Below, piece after piece: positions 8,299 to 17,956 of a stretch of 64,000 bases of DNA (the stretch's first letter is position 1; each line of letters begins with the position of its first letter). The translations under genes and the position numbers were made by a program. The stretch is from an uncultured Eubacteriales bacterium (GTDB taxonomy: Bacteria; Bacillota; Clostridia; Oscillospirales; UMGS1783), in contig CAKSHC010000001.1 in the NCBI GenBank assembly GCA_934456365.1, forward strand, positions 124,001-188,000, written 5' to 3'. Under the pieces are notes generated by a model. The model saw only the letters and a list, made by a program, of their open reading frames with translations, was not told the origin of the DNA and did no database searches.

Positions 8299-11200
8299 AT
8301 GTTTTTGAAATCGCTACAAATGCAGGGATTTAAGTCTTTCCCGGATAAAACAACGATCCAATTCAATAAGGGAATCACAGCTATCGTTGGCCCGAACGGA
8401 AGCGGCAAGAGCAACATCAACGACGCCGTCCGTTGGGTTTTGGGCGAAATGAGCACCAAAACGCTGCGCGGTACCAAGATGGAGGATGTGATCTTTGACG
8501 GTACCTCTTCCCGCAAGCCGATGGGATTTGCCGAGGTTTCCCTGACTCTGGATAATTCGGATAAAAGCCTCCCGATCGATTTCGCGGAGGTTACTGTGAC
8601 CCGCCGTTATTATCGTTCCGGCGAGAGCGAGTATCAAATCAATCGCAATCCGGTTCGCCTGAAGGATATTCATGAGCTTTTGATGGATACCGGCCTTGGC
8701 CGCGACGGCTATTCGATTATCGGGCAGGGAAAAATCTCGGATATTTTAGCCTCTAAAAGCGACGAACGCCGTCAGATTTTTGAGGAAGCTGCCGGCATTT
8801 CCAAATATCGCTACCGCAAACAGGAAACCCAGCGCCGCCTGGAGCAGACGGAAGAGAATCTGGTTCGGCTGCGCGATATTCTCACCGAGCTGGAGGACCG
8901 CGTGGGGCCATTGGAAAAGCAGGCAGAAACGGCCAAAGAATATCTCAAGCTCCGGGATGAGAAGAAGGAGCTGGAGGTCAGCCTTTGGCTCGGCGCCATT
9001 GACGGGATCCGCGAAAATAAAGAAAAAATCGAGCAGGCCTATACCATTGCCCGGCGGGATCTGGAAAATGCCGAGCAGGAAATTTCCGCAAAGGAAAAGG
9101 CCGCGGAAGAGGTTTTTCTTTCTTCCCAGCAGGCCACCCTGGCGATCGACGCTTTGCGTGCCGACGCAACGGCGCTTGGCGAGCAGGCGGCGGCCAAAGA
9201 GGGGGAAATCGCTCTTCTGCAAAGCGATTGCGAACACAACAACGAGCTGATCCGTCGTATCAGCGAGGAGCTTTCGGCTGACAACGAAAAAATGAAGAGC
9301 TTCGATGATCTTTTGCTGGAAAAGCATGGGTTATCGCAGGAATATCAGGAAAAGCTTTCCGAATTGCAACAGCAATTGGACGAGCTGATCGGAAACAGCG
9401 CGGCCATTTTGCAGCAGGAAACCGAATGTGAGGATCGTGTCCGCGTTTTGAACGAGGCAGTGGTTTCTCTTTCGGCGCAGATCGCCGACGCGAAGCTTCA
9501 GATCGGTGTGAAGGAAAACAGCTTTTCACTCTTAAGCCAAAATTTTTCCGCGCTTTCGGAAGAACTGAAACGAGCGCAGGAAGAGCGGCAAAGATTGGCT
9601 GTGGAGGTGCAGGAACGGGAGCAGGAGGTCGCTCAAACGGAGGCGAACATCCAAAGCCTGACCAATTCTCTCTCCGGGTATGATCTTCGCATTTCATCGG
9701 CTTCCGCCCGGCTGCAAAAGCAGCTGGAGGAAAAACAGGCGATTGAAAATCAGATCAATGCAAAAGAAGTGCGCTTGAACACGCTTTCTTCCATGCAGAG
9801 CCATTTCGACGGCTATGCCGAAAGTGTGAAAAACATTATGCGGGCCAGCTCGCAGCGCCGCCTCAGCGGCATTTGCGGCCCTGTTTCCAGCCTGATCCGT
9901 ACAAAGGATGAGTTTGCTCTTGCCATTGAAACGGCGCTTGGCGCAGCCATGCAGAATATCGTGGTGCAGAGTGAAGCTGACGCCAAAGCGGCTCTTTATT
10001 ATCTGAAAGACAACAAGGCCGGTCGGGCAACCTTTCTGCCGATTTCCACCATGCGTCCGAATCCCATTCCGGCCCGCGATCTGCAGGGCGCGGAGGGGTT
10101 GCTCGGTGTGGCCAGCGAAGTGGTGGATTGCGATGCACGCTATCGGGATGTTGTCGATTGGCTTTTGGGGCGGATTTGCGTGGTGCGCGATCTGGACAGC
10201 GCTGTGCGCTTGGCCAAGAAGATCGGGTATAAATACCGTGTGGTTACGCAGGACGGTCAGGTCGTAAATTCCGGCGGCAGCATGACCGGCGGCAGCGCCG
10301 TGAAGGGCGCGGGGCTTCTTTCCCGACAAAATGAGATGGAGCGTTTGGCGCGCGAGCTTGCCGCGCATCGTGCGGAACGGGAGAAAAAGGAAGCGGAATG
10401 CCGCGAAACCCAGGAAAAGCTCTCCCATGATTCTGCCTTGGCCGACGCCGTGCGTGCGGAGATTCAGACCAACCGGGAAGCTCGCACAGCAGCCGCGCTG
10501 CGGCTGGATGACGTGGTTGCCCGCCGTCAGAATGCCGAAGTTGCCGAAAATCAGCTTTCGGAAAAGGATCGGGCCATGCATGCCGAAGCGGAGGCCGCCG
10601 GCAGGGAAGCAGAGCAGCTCAAAAAGCTTTTGAATGAGCTGAACGAAAAGCTTTCCAAGGCCACCGACGAGATGAATCAGCAGGTTTCCGGCCGGGAAGA
10701 TATTCTGGCTCGCCGGGAGAAGATCACCGAGCAGATTCAGGAGAAAAAGCTGGCCGGCTTCACGATTCAGAAGGAGATCGAATCCCTGGATCGGGAGCGG
10801 GCGGAGCTTCTTCGCTATAAAGAGGAGCGCGCCGGGGTAATGGAGGCGAAGACTGCGGAGCAGCAGATCCTCCGCGAAAAGAACGATCAGATCGCCCAGG
10901 CGATCCAGACCGGCCGGGCCGAAGCGGAAGAGCTGCGCCGGCAGGCGGAAGAGAAAAAATCGCTCACCGAAAAGATGCGCCAGGAACGCGAGAAGCATGA
11001 AAAGCAGGTGACCGAGCTTCGGGCGTGCGTGAGAGATCTTTCGGCGGGAAAAGAAAAGCTGATCCGCGAGGTTGAGCGCTTTGAAACCCGGCGGGAGAGC
11101 ATTGAAAGCGAATACGATTCCATCGTTGCAAAGCTTTTTGATGAATATGAACTTACTCTGACAGACGCGCAGGCGATTCGAAAAGAGCTGGAGCATCCTT

Positions 11201-11865
11201 CCCGCGCGCAGCAGCGTCTGGGCGAAATCAAAAACCGCATCAAGCGGATGGGCGATGTAAACGTTGGCGCCATTGAGGAATACCGAGCGGTAAAAGAGCG
11301 CTACGATTTCTATACCGCCCAGATCACCGATCTGGAAAAAGCCAGAACGGATATGGAAAAAATCATTGCCGAGCTGACGGAACAGATGAAAACCATCTTC
11401 GGCGAACAGTTCGGCATCATCAACCAAACCTTCCAGCAAACCTTCCGCGAGCTGTTTGGCGGCGGAAAGGCGCAGCTTTCGCTGACGGATCCGCAGGATC
11501 TTCTGGGCTCCGGGATCGACATTCAGGTCACTCCGCCCGGGAAGGTAATCAAAAATCTTTCCTCTTTGTCCGGCGGCGAGCAGGCTTTTGTGGCGATTGC
11601 TTTGTATTTCGCCATCATCCGTGTCCGCCCTACTCCGTTTTGTATTATGGACGAAATCGAAACGGCGCTGGATGAGGTCAACACCGCCCGATTTGCCGAT
11701 TTTCTGCATACGATCACGGAGCATACGCAGGTGATTGTGGTTTCGCACCGTCGCAGCACGATGGAAGCTGCTGATGTGCTTTACGGTGTGACCATGCAGG
11801 AGAAGGGCGTTTCCAAGCTTTTGACCATCAATGTGGGAGAAGTTTACGAAGAGCTTCTTCCCTAA
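8299..11865 (+). CDS. smc: chromosome partition protein SMC
   Basis: ATPase that organises and segregates the chromosome together with ScpA/ScpB. The 1188 residues start with the Walker A GPNGSGKSN, then a long coiled coil, a hinge domain at roughly 500-665 (GGSMTGG at its end), a returning coiled coil, and the C-terminal head with signature LSGGEQAFVAIAL and Walker B CIMDEIETALD. ATG 8299 was preferred to an in-frame ATG at 8200 because it gives the usual family N-terminus MFLKSLQMQGFKSF, and a promoter lies between the two. ftsY follows at 9 bp. Confidence 0.97.
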   Translation: MFLKSLQMQGFKSFPDKTTIQFNKGITAIVGPNGSGKSNINDAVRWVLGEMSTKTLRGTKMEDVIFDGTSSRKPMGFAEVSLTLDNSDKSLPIDFAEVTVTRRYYRSGESEYQINRNPVRLKDIHELLMDTGLGRDGYSIIGQGKISDILASKSDERRQIFEEAAGISKYRYRKQETQRRLEQTEENLVRLRDILTELEDRVGPLEKQAETAKEYLKLRDEKKELEVSLWLGAIDGIRENKEKIEQAYTIARRDLENAEQEISAKEKAAEEVFLSSQQATLAIDALRADATALGEQAAAKEGEIALLQSDCEHNNELIRRISEELSADNEKMKSFDDLLLEKHGLSQEYQEKLSELQQQLDELIGNSAAILQQETECEDRVRVLNEAVVSLSAQIADAKLQIGVKENSFSLLSQNFSALSEELKRAQEERQRLAVEVQEREQEVAQTEANIQSLTNSLSGYDLRISSASARLQKQLEEKQAIENQINAKEVRLNTLSSMQSHFDGYAESVKNIMRASSQRRLSGICGPVSSLIRTKDEFALAIETALGAAMQNIVVQSEADAKAALYYLKDNKAGRATFLPISTMRPNPIPARDLQGAEGLLGVASEVVDCDARYRDVVDWLLGRICVVRDLDSAVRLAKKIGYKYRVVTQDGQVVNSGGSMTGGSAVKGAGLLSRQNEMERLARELAAHRAEREKKEAECRETQEKLSHDSALADAVRAEIQTNREARTAAALRLDDVVARRQNAEVAENQLSEKDRAMHAEAEAAGREAEQLKKLLNELNEKLSKATDEMNQQVSGREDILARREKITEQIQEKKLAGFTIQKEIESLDRERAELLRYKEERAGVMEAKTAEQQILREKNDQIAQAIQTGRAEAEELRRQAEEKKSLTEKMRQEREKHEKQVTELRACVRDLSAGKEKLIREVERFETRRESIESEYDSIVAKLFDEYELTLTDAQAIRKELEHPSRAQQRLGEIKNRIKRMGDVNVGAIEEYRAVKERYDFYTAQITDLEKARTDMEKIIAELTEQMKTIFGEQFGIINQTFQQTFRELFGGGKAQLSLTDPQDLLGSGIDIQVTPPGKVIKNLSSLSGGEQAFVAIALYFAIIRVRPTPFCIMDEIETALDEVNTARFADFLHTITEHTQVIVVSHRRSTMEAADVLYGVTMQEKGVSKLLTINVGEVYEELLP

Positions 11866-11874
11866 GGAGATTGT

Positions 11875-12783
11875 ATGGGACTTTTTGAAAAATTAAAAAA
11901 GACTTTGTCCAAAACCCGCGACAGTTTCAGCGGAACGCTCAACCACATGCTTGCCGGATTCCGTTCGGTGGATGAGGATTTTCTGGAGGAGTTGGAGGAA
12001 ACGCTGATTCTCGCCGATATGGGAGTGGATGTTTCCGAAAAGATCATCCAGGAGCTGCGCCAGGAAGCCAAGCAGAGAAAAATCACTTCCGGCGACGAGG
12101 TGAGGGAACTTCTCAAGCAGATCCTTGTGCGCACCATGTCGTCGAAGGATATGGCTTTGAAGATCGGTACCAAGCCTTCCGTTGTGATGATGATCGGAGT
12201 GAACGGGACCGGGAAGACCACCACCTGCGCCAAGCTTGCCAAATATCTCAGCGGCCAGGGACATTCCGTTTTGCTTGCGGCAGGGGATACCTTCCGCGCC
12301 GCTGCCAGCGAGCAGCTGGATATCTGGGCGCAGCGGCTAGGACTTGATATTGTGAAGCACCGCGAAGGGAGCGATCCCGCGGCGGTTTTGTACGACGCCA
12401 TTGCCGCGGCCAAGGCTCGCGGAAAAGATGTGGTGATCTGCGACACGGCCGGGCGTCTGCACAATAAAAAACATCTGATGGACGAGCTTGCCAAAATGTC
12501 CCGTGTGATCGACCGGGAGATTCCGGACGCCGACAAGGAATTTCTCCTTGTTCTGGATGCGACCACCGGTCAGAACGCCATCAATCAGGCAAAGGAGTTT
12601 GCGCAGGCGGCCGGATTGACGGGAATTGTGCTGACAAAGCTGGACGGCACAGCCCGCGGCGGGATGGCAGTCGGCATTTTGCATCAGCTGGGGATTCCCA
12701 TCAAATTCGTTGGCCTCGGTGAAGGGGCAGACGATTTCGATGTGTTTTCTCCGGAAGATTATGCGGAGGGGCTTTTGGAATGA
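11875..12783 (+). CDS. ftsY: signal recognition particle receptor FtsY
   Basis: GTPase that docks SRP-ribosome complexes at the membrane translocon. The 302 residues are essentially only the NG domains: N helical bundle to about 95, P-loop GVNGTGKTTTCAKLA, DTAGRLHNK, and TKLDGTARGG. The acidic A domain seen in enterobacterial FtsY is absent, as in many Gram-positives. The stop codon overlaps the start of rdgB by 4 bp (ATGA), beginning a chain of coupled genes. Confidence 0.97.
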   Translation: MGLFEKLKKTLSKTRDSFSGTLNHMLAGFRSVDEDFLEELEETLILADMGVDVSEKIIQELRQEAKQRKITSGDEVRELLKQILVRTMSSKDMALKIGTKPSVVMMIGVNGTGKTTTCAKLAKYLSGQGHSVLLAAGDTFRAAASEQLDIWAQRLGLDIVKHREGSDPAAVLYDAIAAAKARGKDVVICDTAGRLHNKKHLMDELAKMSRVIDREIPDADKEFLLVLDATTGQNAINQAKEFAQAAGLTGIVLTKLDGTARGGMAVGILHQLGIPIKFVGLGEGADDFDVFSPEDYAEGLLE

Positions 12784-13370
12784 GATTTTTGCTGGCTACC
12801 GGGAATCTGCATAAGAAAAAAGAAGTTTCGGATATTCTGAGCCCTTTGGGGTATGAAATTGTAACGCCGCGCGACCTCGGCCTTGCCTTTGATCCGGAAG
12901 AAACCGGCGCAACCTTTGAAGAGAATGCGCTTTTGAAGGCCCGGGAGGGTTTGCGGCTGACCGGGCTCGGCACCATTGCCGACGATTCCGGCCTTTGCGT
13001 GGAGGCGCTTCAGGGGCGCCCGGGAATTTATTCTGCGCGCTATGGGGGAGAGGATCTTCCGTTTGAACAGAAGATTCAGCTCCTTTTGCGGGAACTGGAC
13101 GGAAAAACCGACCGCCGGGCCTATTTTATCTGCGCAATCGCTTGTTTGCTGCCGGATGGTCGGGAAATCACGGTTCAGGGGCGCTGCGACGGTGAAATTG
13201 CCTATGCGCCTTCCGGAGCCAACGGCTTCGGATACGATCCTATTTTCCGCGTTTTGGAAAAGGGCTGCACTTTTGCTCAGCTGACAGAAGAGGAAAAGAA
13301 TCGGATCAGTCATCGCAGCCGGGCCTTGGCGGCTTTGGAGCAAAAATTAAAGGAGGAACTTCCCCTATGA
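12780..13370 (+). CDS. rdgB: non-canonical purine NTP pyrophosphatase (RdgB/HAM1)
   Basis: Hydrolyses dITP/XTP to the monophosphates and so keeps deaminated purines out of DNA and RNA. The 196 residues begin with FLLATGNLHKKKEV, and contain TFEENALLKAR, ADDSGLCVEAL and the C-terminal GANGFGYDPIF plus SHRSRAL, all family signatures. It overlaps ftsY and yhbY by ATGA at both ends, so translation is probably coupled. Confidence 0.95.
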   Translation: MRFLLATGNLHKKKEVSDILSPLGYEIVTPRDLGLAFDPEETGATFEENALLKAREGLRLTGLGTIADDSGLCVEALQGRPGIYSARYGGEDLPFEQKIQLLLRELDGKTDRRAYFICAIACLLPDGREITVQGRCDGEIAYAPSGANGFGYDPIFRVLEKGCTFAQLTEEEKNRISHRSRALAALEQKLKEELPL

Positions 13371-13666
13371 TCACAGGTGCGCAGCGCGCTTATCTTCGTA
13401 AACTGGCCAATCCGATCAAAGCTTCGCAGCAGATCGGGAAGGGCGGCGTCAACGACGGGCTGGTTCGTCAGCTGGACGAGTCGTTGGAAATTCATGAGTT
13501 GCTGAAAATCAGTGTGCTGGAAACGGCACTTCTCTCTCCGAGGGAATGTGCGGCGGCTCTGGCCGATCCTCTGCACGCCGAGGTTGTTCAATGCATCGGT
13601 TCCAAGCTTGTGCTTTATCGTCCGGCAAGCGATCCGGAGAAGCGGAAAATCGTTTTACCGAAATGA
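13367..13666 (+). CDS. yhbY: YhbY/CRM-domain RNA-binding protein
   Basis: Small (99-residue) ribosome-assembly-associated RNA-binding protein. The CRM fold is recognised by RAYLRKLANPIKASQQIGKGG, which carries the GxxG loop, and LLKISVLETALL. It overlaps rdgB and nadD by 4 bp each. The group yhbY-nadD-yqeK-rsfS is a classic Firmicutes set linked to ribosome biogenesis and NAD synthesis. Confidence 0.93.
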   Translation: MITGAQRAYLRKLANPIKASQQIGKGGVNDGLVRQLDESLEIHELLKISVLETALLSPRECAAALADPLHAEVVQCIGSKLVLYRPASDPEKRKIVLPK

Positions 13667-14250
13667 AAATCGGAGTTTTTGGCGGTACCTTTAATCCACC
13701 CCACAACGGTCACCGCTTCCTGATTTCCGCCCTTCAGAAAAAGTTGAAATTGGATATGGTGCTGATCGTTCCGGATCGAATTCCGCCCCATAAAGAGATT
13801 CAGGAAAATCGTCCGGAGCATCGGCTGGCTATGACGCGCCTGGCTTTTCCGGAATATGTGGTGGATGAATCGGAGCTGGGGCGCGAGGGAAAAAGCTATA
13901 CCTCGGATACGCTGGTGGCCTTAAAGCAGAAATATCCCAACGATCAGCTTGTTTTGATTTGCGGAAGTGATATGTTTCTCACGCTTTCCGAATGGCATGA
14001 ACCGGAAACGATTTTTCGGCTGGCCGTGGTGGCCACGGCAGCGCGGGAAAAATGGAAGCTTTTCCGCCTGTGGCTGAAAAAGATCGGTTATCGTCTTCGG
14101 TTCGGCGCGCATACCGTTGTGGTTCCTCTGACTCCGATGGAGATCAGCTCCAGCGCTGTGCGCGAGGCTGTTCGTCGGGGGGAGGGAATCTCGAATGAGG
14201 TGCCGCCAGCCGTGGAACGCTATATTCGGGAGAATCATCTGTATGAATAA
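13663..14250 (+). CDS. nadD: nicotinate-nucleotide adenylyltransferase
   Basis: Joins nicotinate mononucleotide and ATP to give deamido-NAD, an essential step of NAD synthesis. The 195 residues show the nucleotidyltransferase motif GGTFNPPHNGH at the N-terminus and ISSSAVREAVRRG near the C-terminus. ATG 13663 overlaps the yhbY stop; a longer frame starting within yhbY would add residues not seen in the family. yqeK overlaps its last 8 bp. Confidence 0.96.
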   Translation: MKIGVFGGTFNPPHNGHRFLISALQKKLKLDMVLIVPDRIPPHKEIQENRPEHRLAMTRLAFPEYVVDESELGREGKSYTSDTLVALKQKYPNDQLVLICGSDMFLTLSEWHEPETIFRLAVVATAAREKWKLFRLWLKKIGYRLRFGAHTVVVPLTPMEISSSAVREAVRRGEGISNEVPPAVERYIRENHLYE

Positions 14251-14842
14251 TTCGGTTTTAAACGGCTGGTCTTTGGATCAGTTGATGCAGGCGGCGCAGG
14301 AGCTTTTGCCGCCGAAACGATTCCGGCACACCCTGGGGGTGGCGCAGGCGGCAGTCGATTTGGCCCGCCGCTATGGAGAGGATGAGTCGATTGCCTATGC
14401 CGCCGGGCTTTTGCATGATCTGACAAAGCCCTGGTCCCCCGAGCAACAGCTTGCCTATTGCCGGGAGAAGGGGATCCCTTTGGATTTTTTGGAGCGCCGC
14501 TCGCCGGCGCTTTGGCACGCCATTACCGTGGGGGAGTTTGTTCGCGAAAAATTCGGCATTTCGGACGCGCCGCTGCTTTTGGCGCTGCGTTACCACACGA
14601 CCGGCCGCGCCGGAATGAGCCGCTTGGAAAAAATTCTGTATCTGGCGGATTATATTGAAGTGAATCGAGATTTTGACGGGGTGGAAAATGTTCGCGCCTT
14701 GGCGGATCAGGGGCTGGACGTCATGCTCTTGTGCGCAATGCGGCAGACGATCGTGGAGGTCGTGCAGAAGCCGTCCGCTCTGCATCCGGACACCATAGCT
14801 TGCTATAATGAATGTTGGTGGGAGGCCAATCAAAATGGATAA
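14243..14842 (+). CDS. yqeK: YqeK-type HD-domain diadenosine tetraphosphatase
   Basis: HD-superfamily hydrolase; Firmicutes YqeK cleaves Ap4A symmetrically to two ADP. The 199 residues show the metal-binding set RHTLGVAQAA, GLLHDLTK and HAITVGEF. The start was placed at ATG 14243 overlapping the nadD end. It also overlaps rsfS by 8 bp. Confidence 0.9.
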   Translation: MNNSVLNGWSLDQLMQAAQELLPPKRFRHTLGVAQAAVDLARRYGEDESIAYAAGLLHDLTKPWSPEQQLAYCREKGIPLDFLERRSPALWHAITVGEFVREKFGISDAPLLLALRYHTTGRAGMSRLEKILYLADYIEVNRDFDGVENVRALADQGLDVMLLCAMRQTIVEVVQKPSALHPDTIACYNECWWEANQNG

Positions 14843-15188
14843 TCAGGAAATGATTCGTGTTGCCGTTGGGGCAATGGCCGACAAGAAGGCAGTGAACATC
14901 AAGGTATTGCATTTGGAGAAGCTATCCGATGTGGCGGATTATTTTATCCTGTGCAACGGAACCTCCGTCACGCAGATCAAAGCCATTGCCGACGAGGTGG
15001 AAGTGAAGCTCAAGGAAGCGGGAGCCGAGCTTTCCCATCGCGAGGGCTATAGCTCGGGGAGCTGGATTTTGTTGGACTATACCAGTGTGATCGTTCATGT
15101 TTTCCATCCTACAGCCCGGGATTTCTATAATTTGGAAAAGCTATGGGCCGACGCTGAGGAACTTGATCTTTCGAAATATCTTCAATAA
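14835..15188 (+). CDS. rsfS: ribosome silencing factor RsfS
   Basis: Binds ribosomal protein uL14 on the large subunit and blocks subunit joining under starvation. The 117 residues include the family hallmarks LSDVADYFILCNGTSVTQI, HREGY and WILLDYTSVIVHVFHP. ATG 14835 has GGGAGG upstream. leuS follows after 16 bp, too close for a T-box leader, so leuS is apparently read from this operon. Confidence 0.96.
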   Translation: MDNQEMIRVAVGAMADKKAVNIKVLHLEKLSDVADYFILCNGTSVTQIKAIADEVEVKLKEAGAELSHREGYSSGSWILLDYTSVIVHVFHPTARDFYNLEKLWADAEELDLSKYLQ

Positions 15189-15204
15189 AAAGGAAGGCGG
15201 CATC

Positions 15205-17610
15205 ATGAAATACGATTTTGCATCCATCGAGAAAAAATGGCAGAAATATTGGGAAGAGCATGATTCCTTTCATGCCGAAACGGGATCGGACAAACCGAAG
15301 TTTTACGGGTTGATCGAATTCCCCTATCCCTCGGGGCATGGCTTGCATGTCGGGCACACCCGCCCCTATACGGCAATGGATGTGATCGCCCGCAAAAAAA
15401 GGCTGGAGGGCTATAATGTCCTCTTTCCGATTGGCTGGGATGCTTTCGGCCTTCCGACCGAAAACTACGCCATTAAGAATAAAATCCATCCGAAGATCGT
15501 GACCGAGCAGAACATTGCCCATTTCAAAGAGCAGATCAAGGCAAACGGGATATCCTTTGACTGGGATCGGGAGATTTCCACAACCGATCCGGAGTATTAC
15601 AAGTGGACCCAGTGGATCTTCCTGCAGCTTTTCAAAAAGGGACTGGCTTATAAAAAAGAGATGGCTGTTAACTGGTGCACCTCCTGCAAGTGCGTTTTGG
15701 CCAACGAAGAGGTCGTTAACGGCGTGTGCGAGCGCTGCGGCGCGCCGGTGGAGCGTCGGGTCAAGAGCCAGTGGATGCTGAAGATCACGGCTTATGCCGA
15801 TCGTTTGATCCAGGACCTTGACGGGCTGGACTTCATTGAGCGGGTCAAGACCCAGCAGAAAAACTGGATCGGAAAGAGCTATGGCGCGGAGGTGGATTTC
15901 GCCACCACAGCCGGCGCTCCGCTTCGGATCTATACCACCCGCCCGGACACGATGTTCGGCGCAACCTACATGGTCATCTCGCCCGAACATCCTTTTATCG
16001 AGGAGCATCGGGATCAGATTCAAAACTATGCCGAATTGAAGGACTATGCCGCCGCCGCCTCCCGAAAGAGCGACTTCGAGCGCAGCGAGATCAATAAGGA
16101 TAAAACCGGCGTGGAGATCAAGGGTGTGCGGGCAATCAACCCGGCCAACGGCTGCGAGATTCCCATTTTTGTTTCGGATTATGTGCTGATGACCTACGGA
16201 ACCGGCGCCATTATGGCTGTTCCGGCTCACGACACCCGCGACTACGAATTTGCTAAGGTGTATCATCTGCCGATGGTTCAGGTGGTAGATGGCGGTTCGA
16301 TCGAAGAGGAAGCCTTTACGGAGATTGAAAACGGAACGATGATCCATTCCGATTTCCTGAATGGGCTTTCTGTGAAAGACGCCATTCCCCGCATGATTTC
16401 CTGGCTGGAGGAGAAGGGGGTCGGAAAGAGCAAGGTCAACTTCAAGCTGCGCGACTGGGTCTTTTCCCGGCAGCGCTACTGGGGCGAGCCGATTCCGATG
16501 GTTTATTGCGAAAAGTGCGGATGGGTTCCTCTTCCCGAGGATCAGCTTCCGCTGACTCTGCCCGAAGTGGAGAGCTATGAGCCGACGGATAACGGCGAAT
16601 CGCCTCTGGCGCATATGACCGACTGGATCAACACGACCTGCCCGCATTGCGGTGGTCCCGCTCGCCGCGAAACCGACACCATGCCGCAGTGGGCCGGTTC
16701 CTCCTGGTATTTCCTGCGCTATACCGATCCCCACAATCCGGATGCCATCGCTTCCAAAGAGGCGCTGGATTACTGGACCCCTGTCGATTGGTACAACGGC
16801 GGGATGGAGCACACCACACTTCATTTGCTCTATTCCCGCTTCTGGCATAAATTCCTCTATGACATCGGCGTTGTGCCCACCTCCGAGCCCTATAAAAAGC
16901 GCACCTCCCACGGCATGATTTTGGGAGAAAACGGGGAGAAGATGTCCAAATCCCGCGGGAATGTGGTAAACCCGGACGATGTGATCGCCGAATATGGTGC
17001 GGATACCCTGCGCCTTTATATTATGTTTATCGGCGATTTTGAAAAAGCGGCGCCTTGGTCCAGCCAGTCGATTAAAGGCTGCAAGCGCTTCTTGGAGCGC
17101 GTGGCCGGTTTGCCGGATCTGATGGTGGACGGCGAGGACTACGGTTCTTTGGAAAAAAGCTTCCATAAAACCATTCAGAAGGTAACCAACGATATTGAAG
17201 AAATGAAATTCAATACCGCGATCGCCGCTTTGATGGCGCTTCTGAATGAGATCACGGCAGCCGGGCAGATCACGAGAAAAGGGCTTTCCGATTTCGTGCT
17301 GCTTTTAAGCCCCTTTGCTCCGCATCTGGCCGAAGAACTCTGGCAGATTTCCGGCCACGAGGGCGATATCACAGCCACCGCAAAATGGCCTGTCTTTGAT
17401 CCGGCCAAAACGGTGGAGGATTCGATTGAAATTCCGGTTCAGATCAACGGAAAGCTGCGCTGCGTGATCGCGCTGCCGGTCGACGCCGATCAGGCTGAAA
17501 TTGAAAGACTTGTCGAGGAAAACGAAAAAATCGCCGCACAGATTGACGGAAAGACAATCGTAAAGAAGATCTATGTAAAAAACAAGCTCATCAACTATGT
17601 CGTGCGATAA
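15205..17610 (+). CDS. leuS: leucyl-tRNA synthetase
   Basis: Charges tRNA-Leu. The 801 residues carry the class I HIGH-type motif YPSGHGLHVGH, a zinc-binding knuckle (CTSCKC...CERCG), the CP1 editing domain (TTRPDTMFGATY), and the KMSKS loop GEKMSKSRGNVV, followed by the anticodon-binding domain. ATG 15205 follows AGGAAGG; a longer frame beginning within rsfS was rejected. There is no leucine T-box leader here. Confidence 0.98.
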   Translation: MKYDFASIEKKWQKYWEEHDSFHAETGSDKPKFYGLIEFPYPSGHGLHVGHTRPYTAMDVIARKKRLEGYNVLFPIGWDAFGLPTENYAIKNKIHPKIVTEQNIAHFKEQIKANGISFDWDREISTTDPEYYKWTQWIFLQLFKKGLAYKKEMAVNWCTSCKCVLANEEVVNGVCERCGAPVERRVKSQWMLKITAYADRLIQDLDGLDFIERVKTQQKNWIGKSYGAEVDFATTAGAPLRIYTTRPDTMFGATYMVISPEHPFIEEHRDQIQNYAELKDYAAAASRKSDFERSEINKDKTGVEIKGVRAINPANGCEIPIFVSDYVLMTYGTGAIMAVPAHDTRDYEFAKVYHLPMVQVVDGGSIEEEAFTEIENGTMIHSDFLNGLSVKDAIPRMISWLEEKGVGKSKVNFKLRDWVFSRQRYWGEPIPMVYCEKCGWVPLPEDQLPLTLPEVESYEPTDNGESPLAHMTDWINTTCPHCGGPARRETDTMPQWAGSSWYFLRYTDPHNPDAIASKEALDYWTPVDWYNGGMEHTTLHLLYSRFWHKFLYDIGVVPTSEPYKKRTSHGMILGENGEKMSKSRGNVVNPDDVIAEYGADTLRLYIMFIGDFEKAAPWSSQSIKGCKRFLERVAGLPDLMVDGEDYGSLEKSFHKTIQKVTNDIEEMKFNTAIAALMALLNEITAAGQITRKGLSDFVLLLSPFAPHLAEELWQISGHEGDITATAKWPVFDPAKTVEDSIEIPVQINGKLRCVIALPVDADQAEIERLVEENEKIAAQIDGKTIVKKIYVKNKLINYVVR

Positions 17611-17617
17611 AAAAACC

Positions 17618-17646
17618 TTGACAACCCGGCGTCTCTTTATTATAAT
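17618..17646 (+). promoter_or_regulatory. consensus sigma-A promoter for rpsU
   Basis: Perfect TTGACA, 17-bp spacer and perfect TATAAT starting 7 bp after the leuS stop; one of the strongest promoters in the window. Confidence 0.92.
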
Positions 17647-17692
17647 AAAGCAGAAGTAAAAAGGCTTTTTATTCGGAGGGAGGGAAACAAAT

Positions 17693-17869
17693 ATGGCAGT
17701 CGTTAAGGTAAAAGAGAACGAGTCGCTCGACAGCGCTCTGAGAAGATTCAAGAGATCCTGCTCGAAAGACGGCACGTTATCCGAACTCCGTAAAAGAGAG
17801 CATTACGAAAAGCCCAGCGTAAAGCGTAAGAAGAAGTCTGAAGCCGCTCGGAAACGCAAGTACAAATAA
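17693..17869 (+). CDS. rpsU: ribosomal protein bS21
   Basis: Small-subunit protein near the anti-Shine-Dalgarno region of 16S rRNA. The 58 residues, very basic, include SLDSALRRFKRSC and the Lys/Arg-rich tail. A GGAGGGAGG ribosome site precedes the ATG. Its own consensus promoter and an immediate strong terminator make it a single-gene, highly expressed unit. Confidence 0.97.
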   Translation: MAVVKVKENESLDSALRRFKRSCSKDGTLSELRKREHYEKPSVKRKKKSEAARKRKYK

Positions 17870-17872
17870 GGA

Positions 17873-17905
17873 AAAGCGAGAGATTTTTCTCTCGCTTTCT
17901 TTTTT
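17873..17905 (+). terminator. rpsU terminator
   Basis: An 11-bp perfect stem AAAGCGAGAGA/TCTCTCGCTTT with a four-T loop, followed by CTTTTTT. Confidence 0.9.
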
Positions 17906-17956
17906 CGTCTTTCCACCCTTTTCCCTGAATAAGATACGGGGAAGGGGGAGAATCGC

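Noticed and set aside
9694..11748. A 684-codon minus-strand frame opposite smc
   Set aside because: It lies within the coiled coil and head of SMC and has no start signals or known motifs.
15189..15204. T-box leader for leuS
   Set aside because: Only 16 bp separate rsfS and leuS, too little for a T-box.
15109..17166. A 685-codon minus-strand frame opposite leuS
   Set aside because: leuS is certain on the plus strand, and the antisense frame carries no ribosome site or domain.
17906..17956. Sporulation sigma-F or sigma-G promoter for dacF
   Set aside because: GAATA occurs, but no correctly spaced -10 fits before the start codon.
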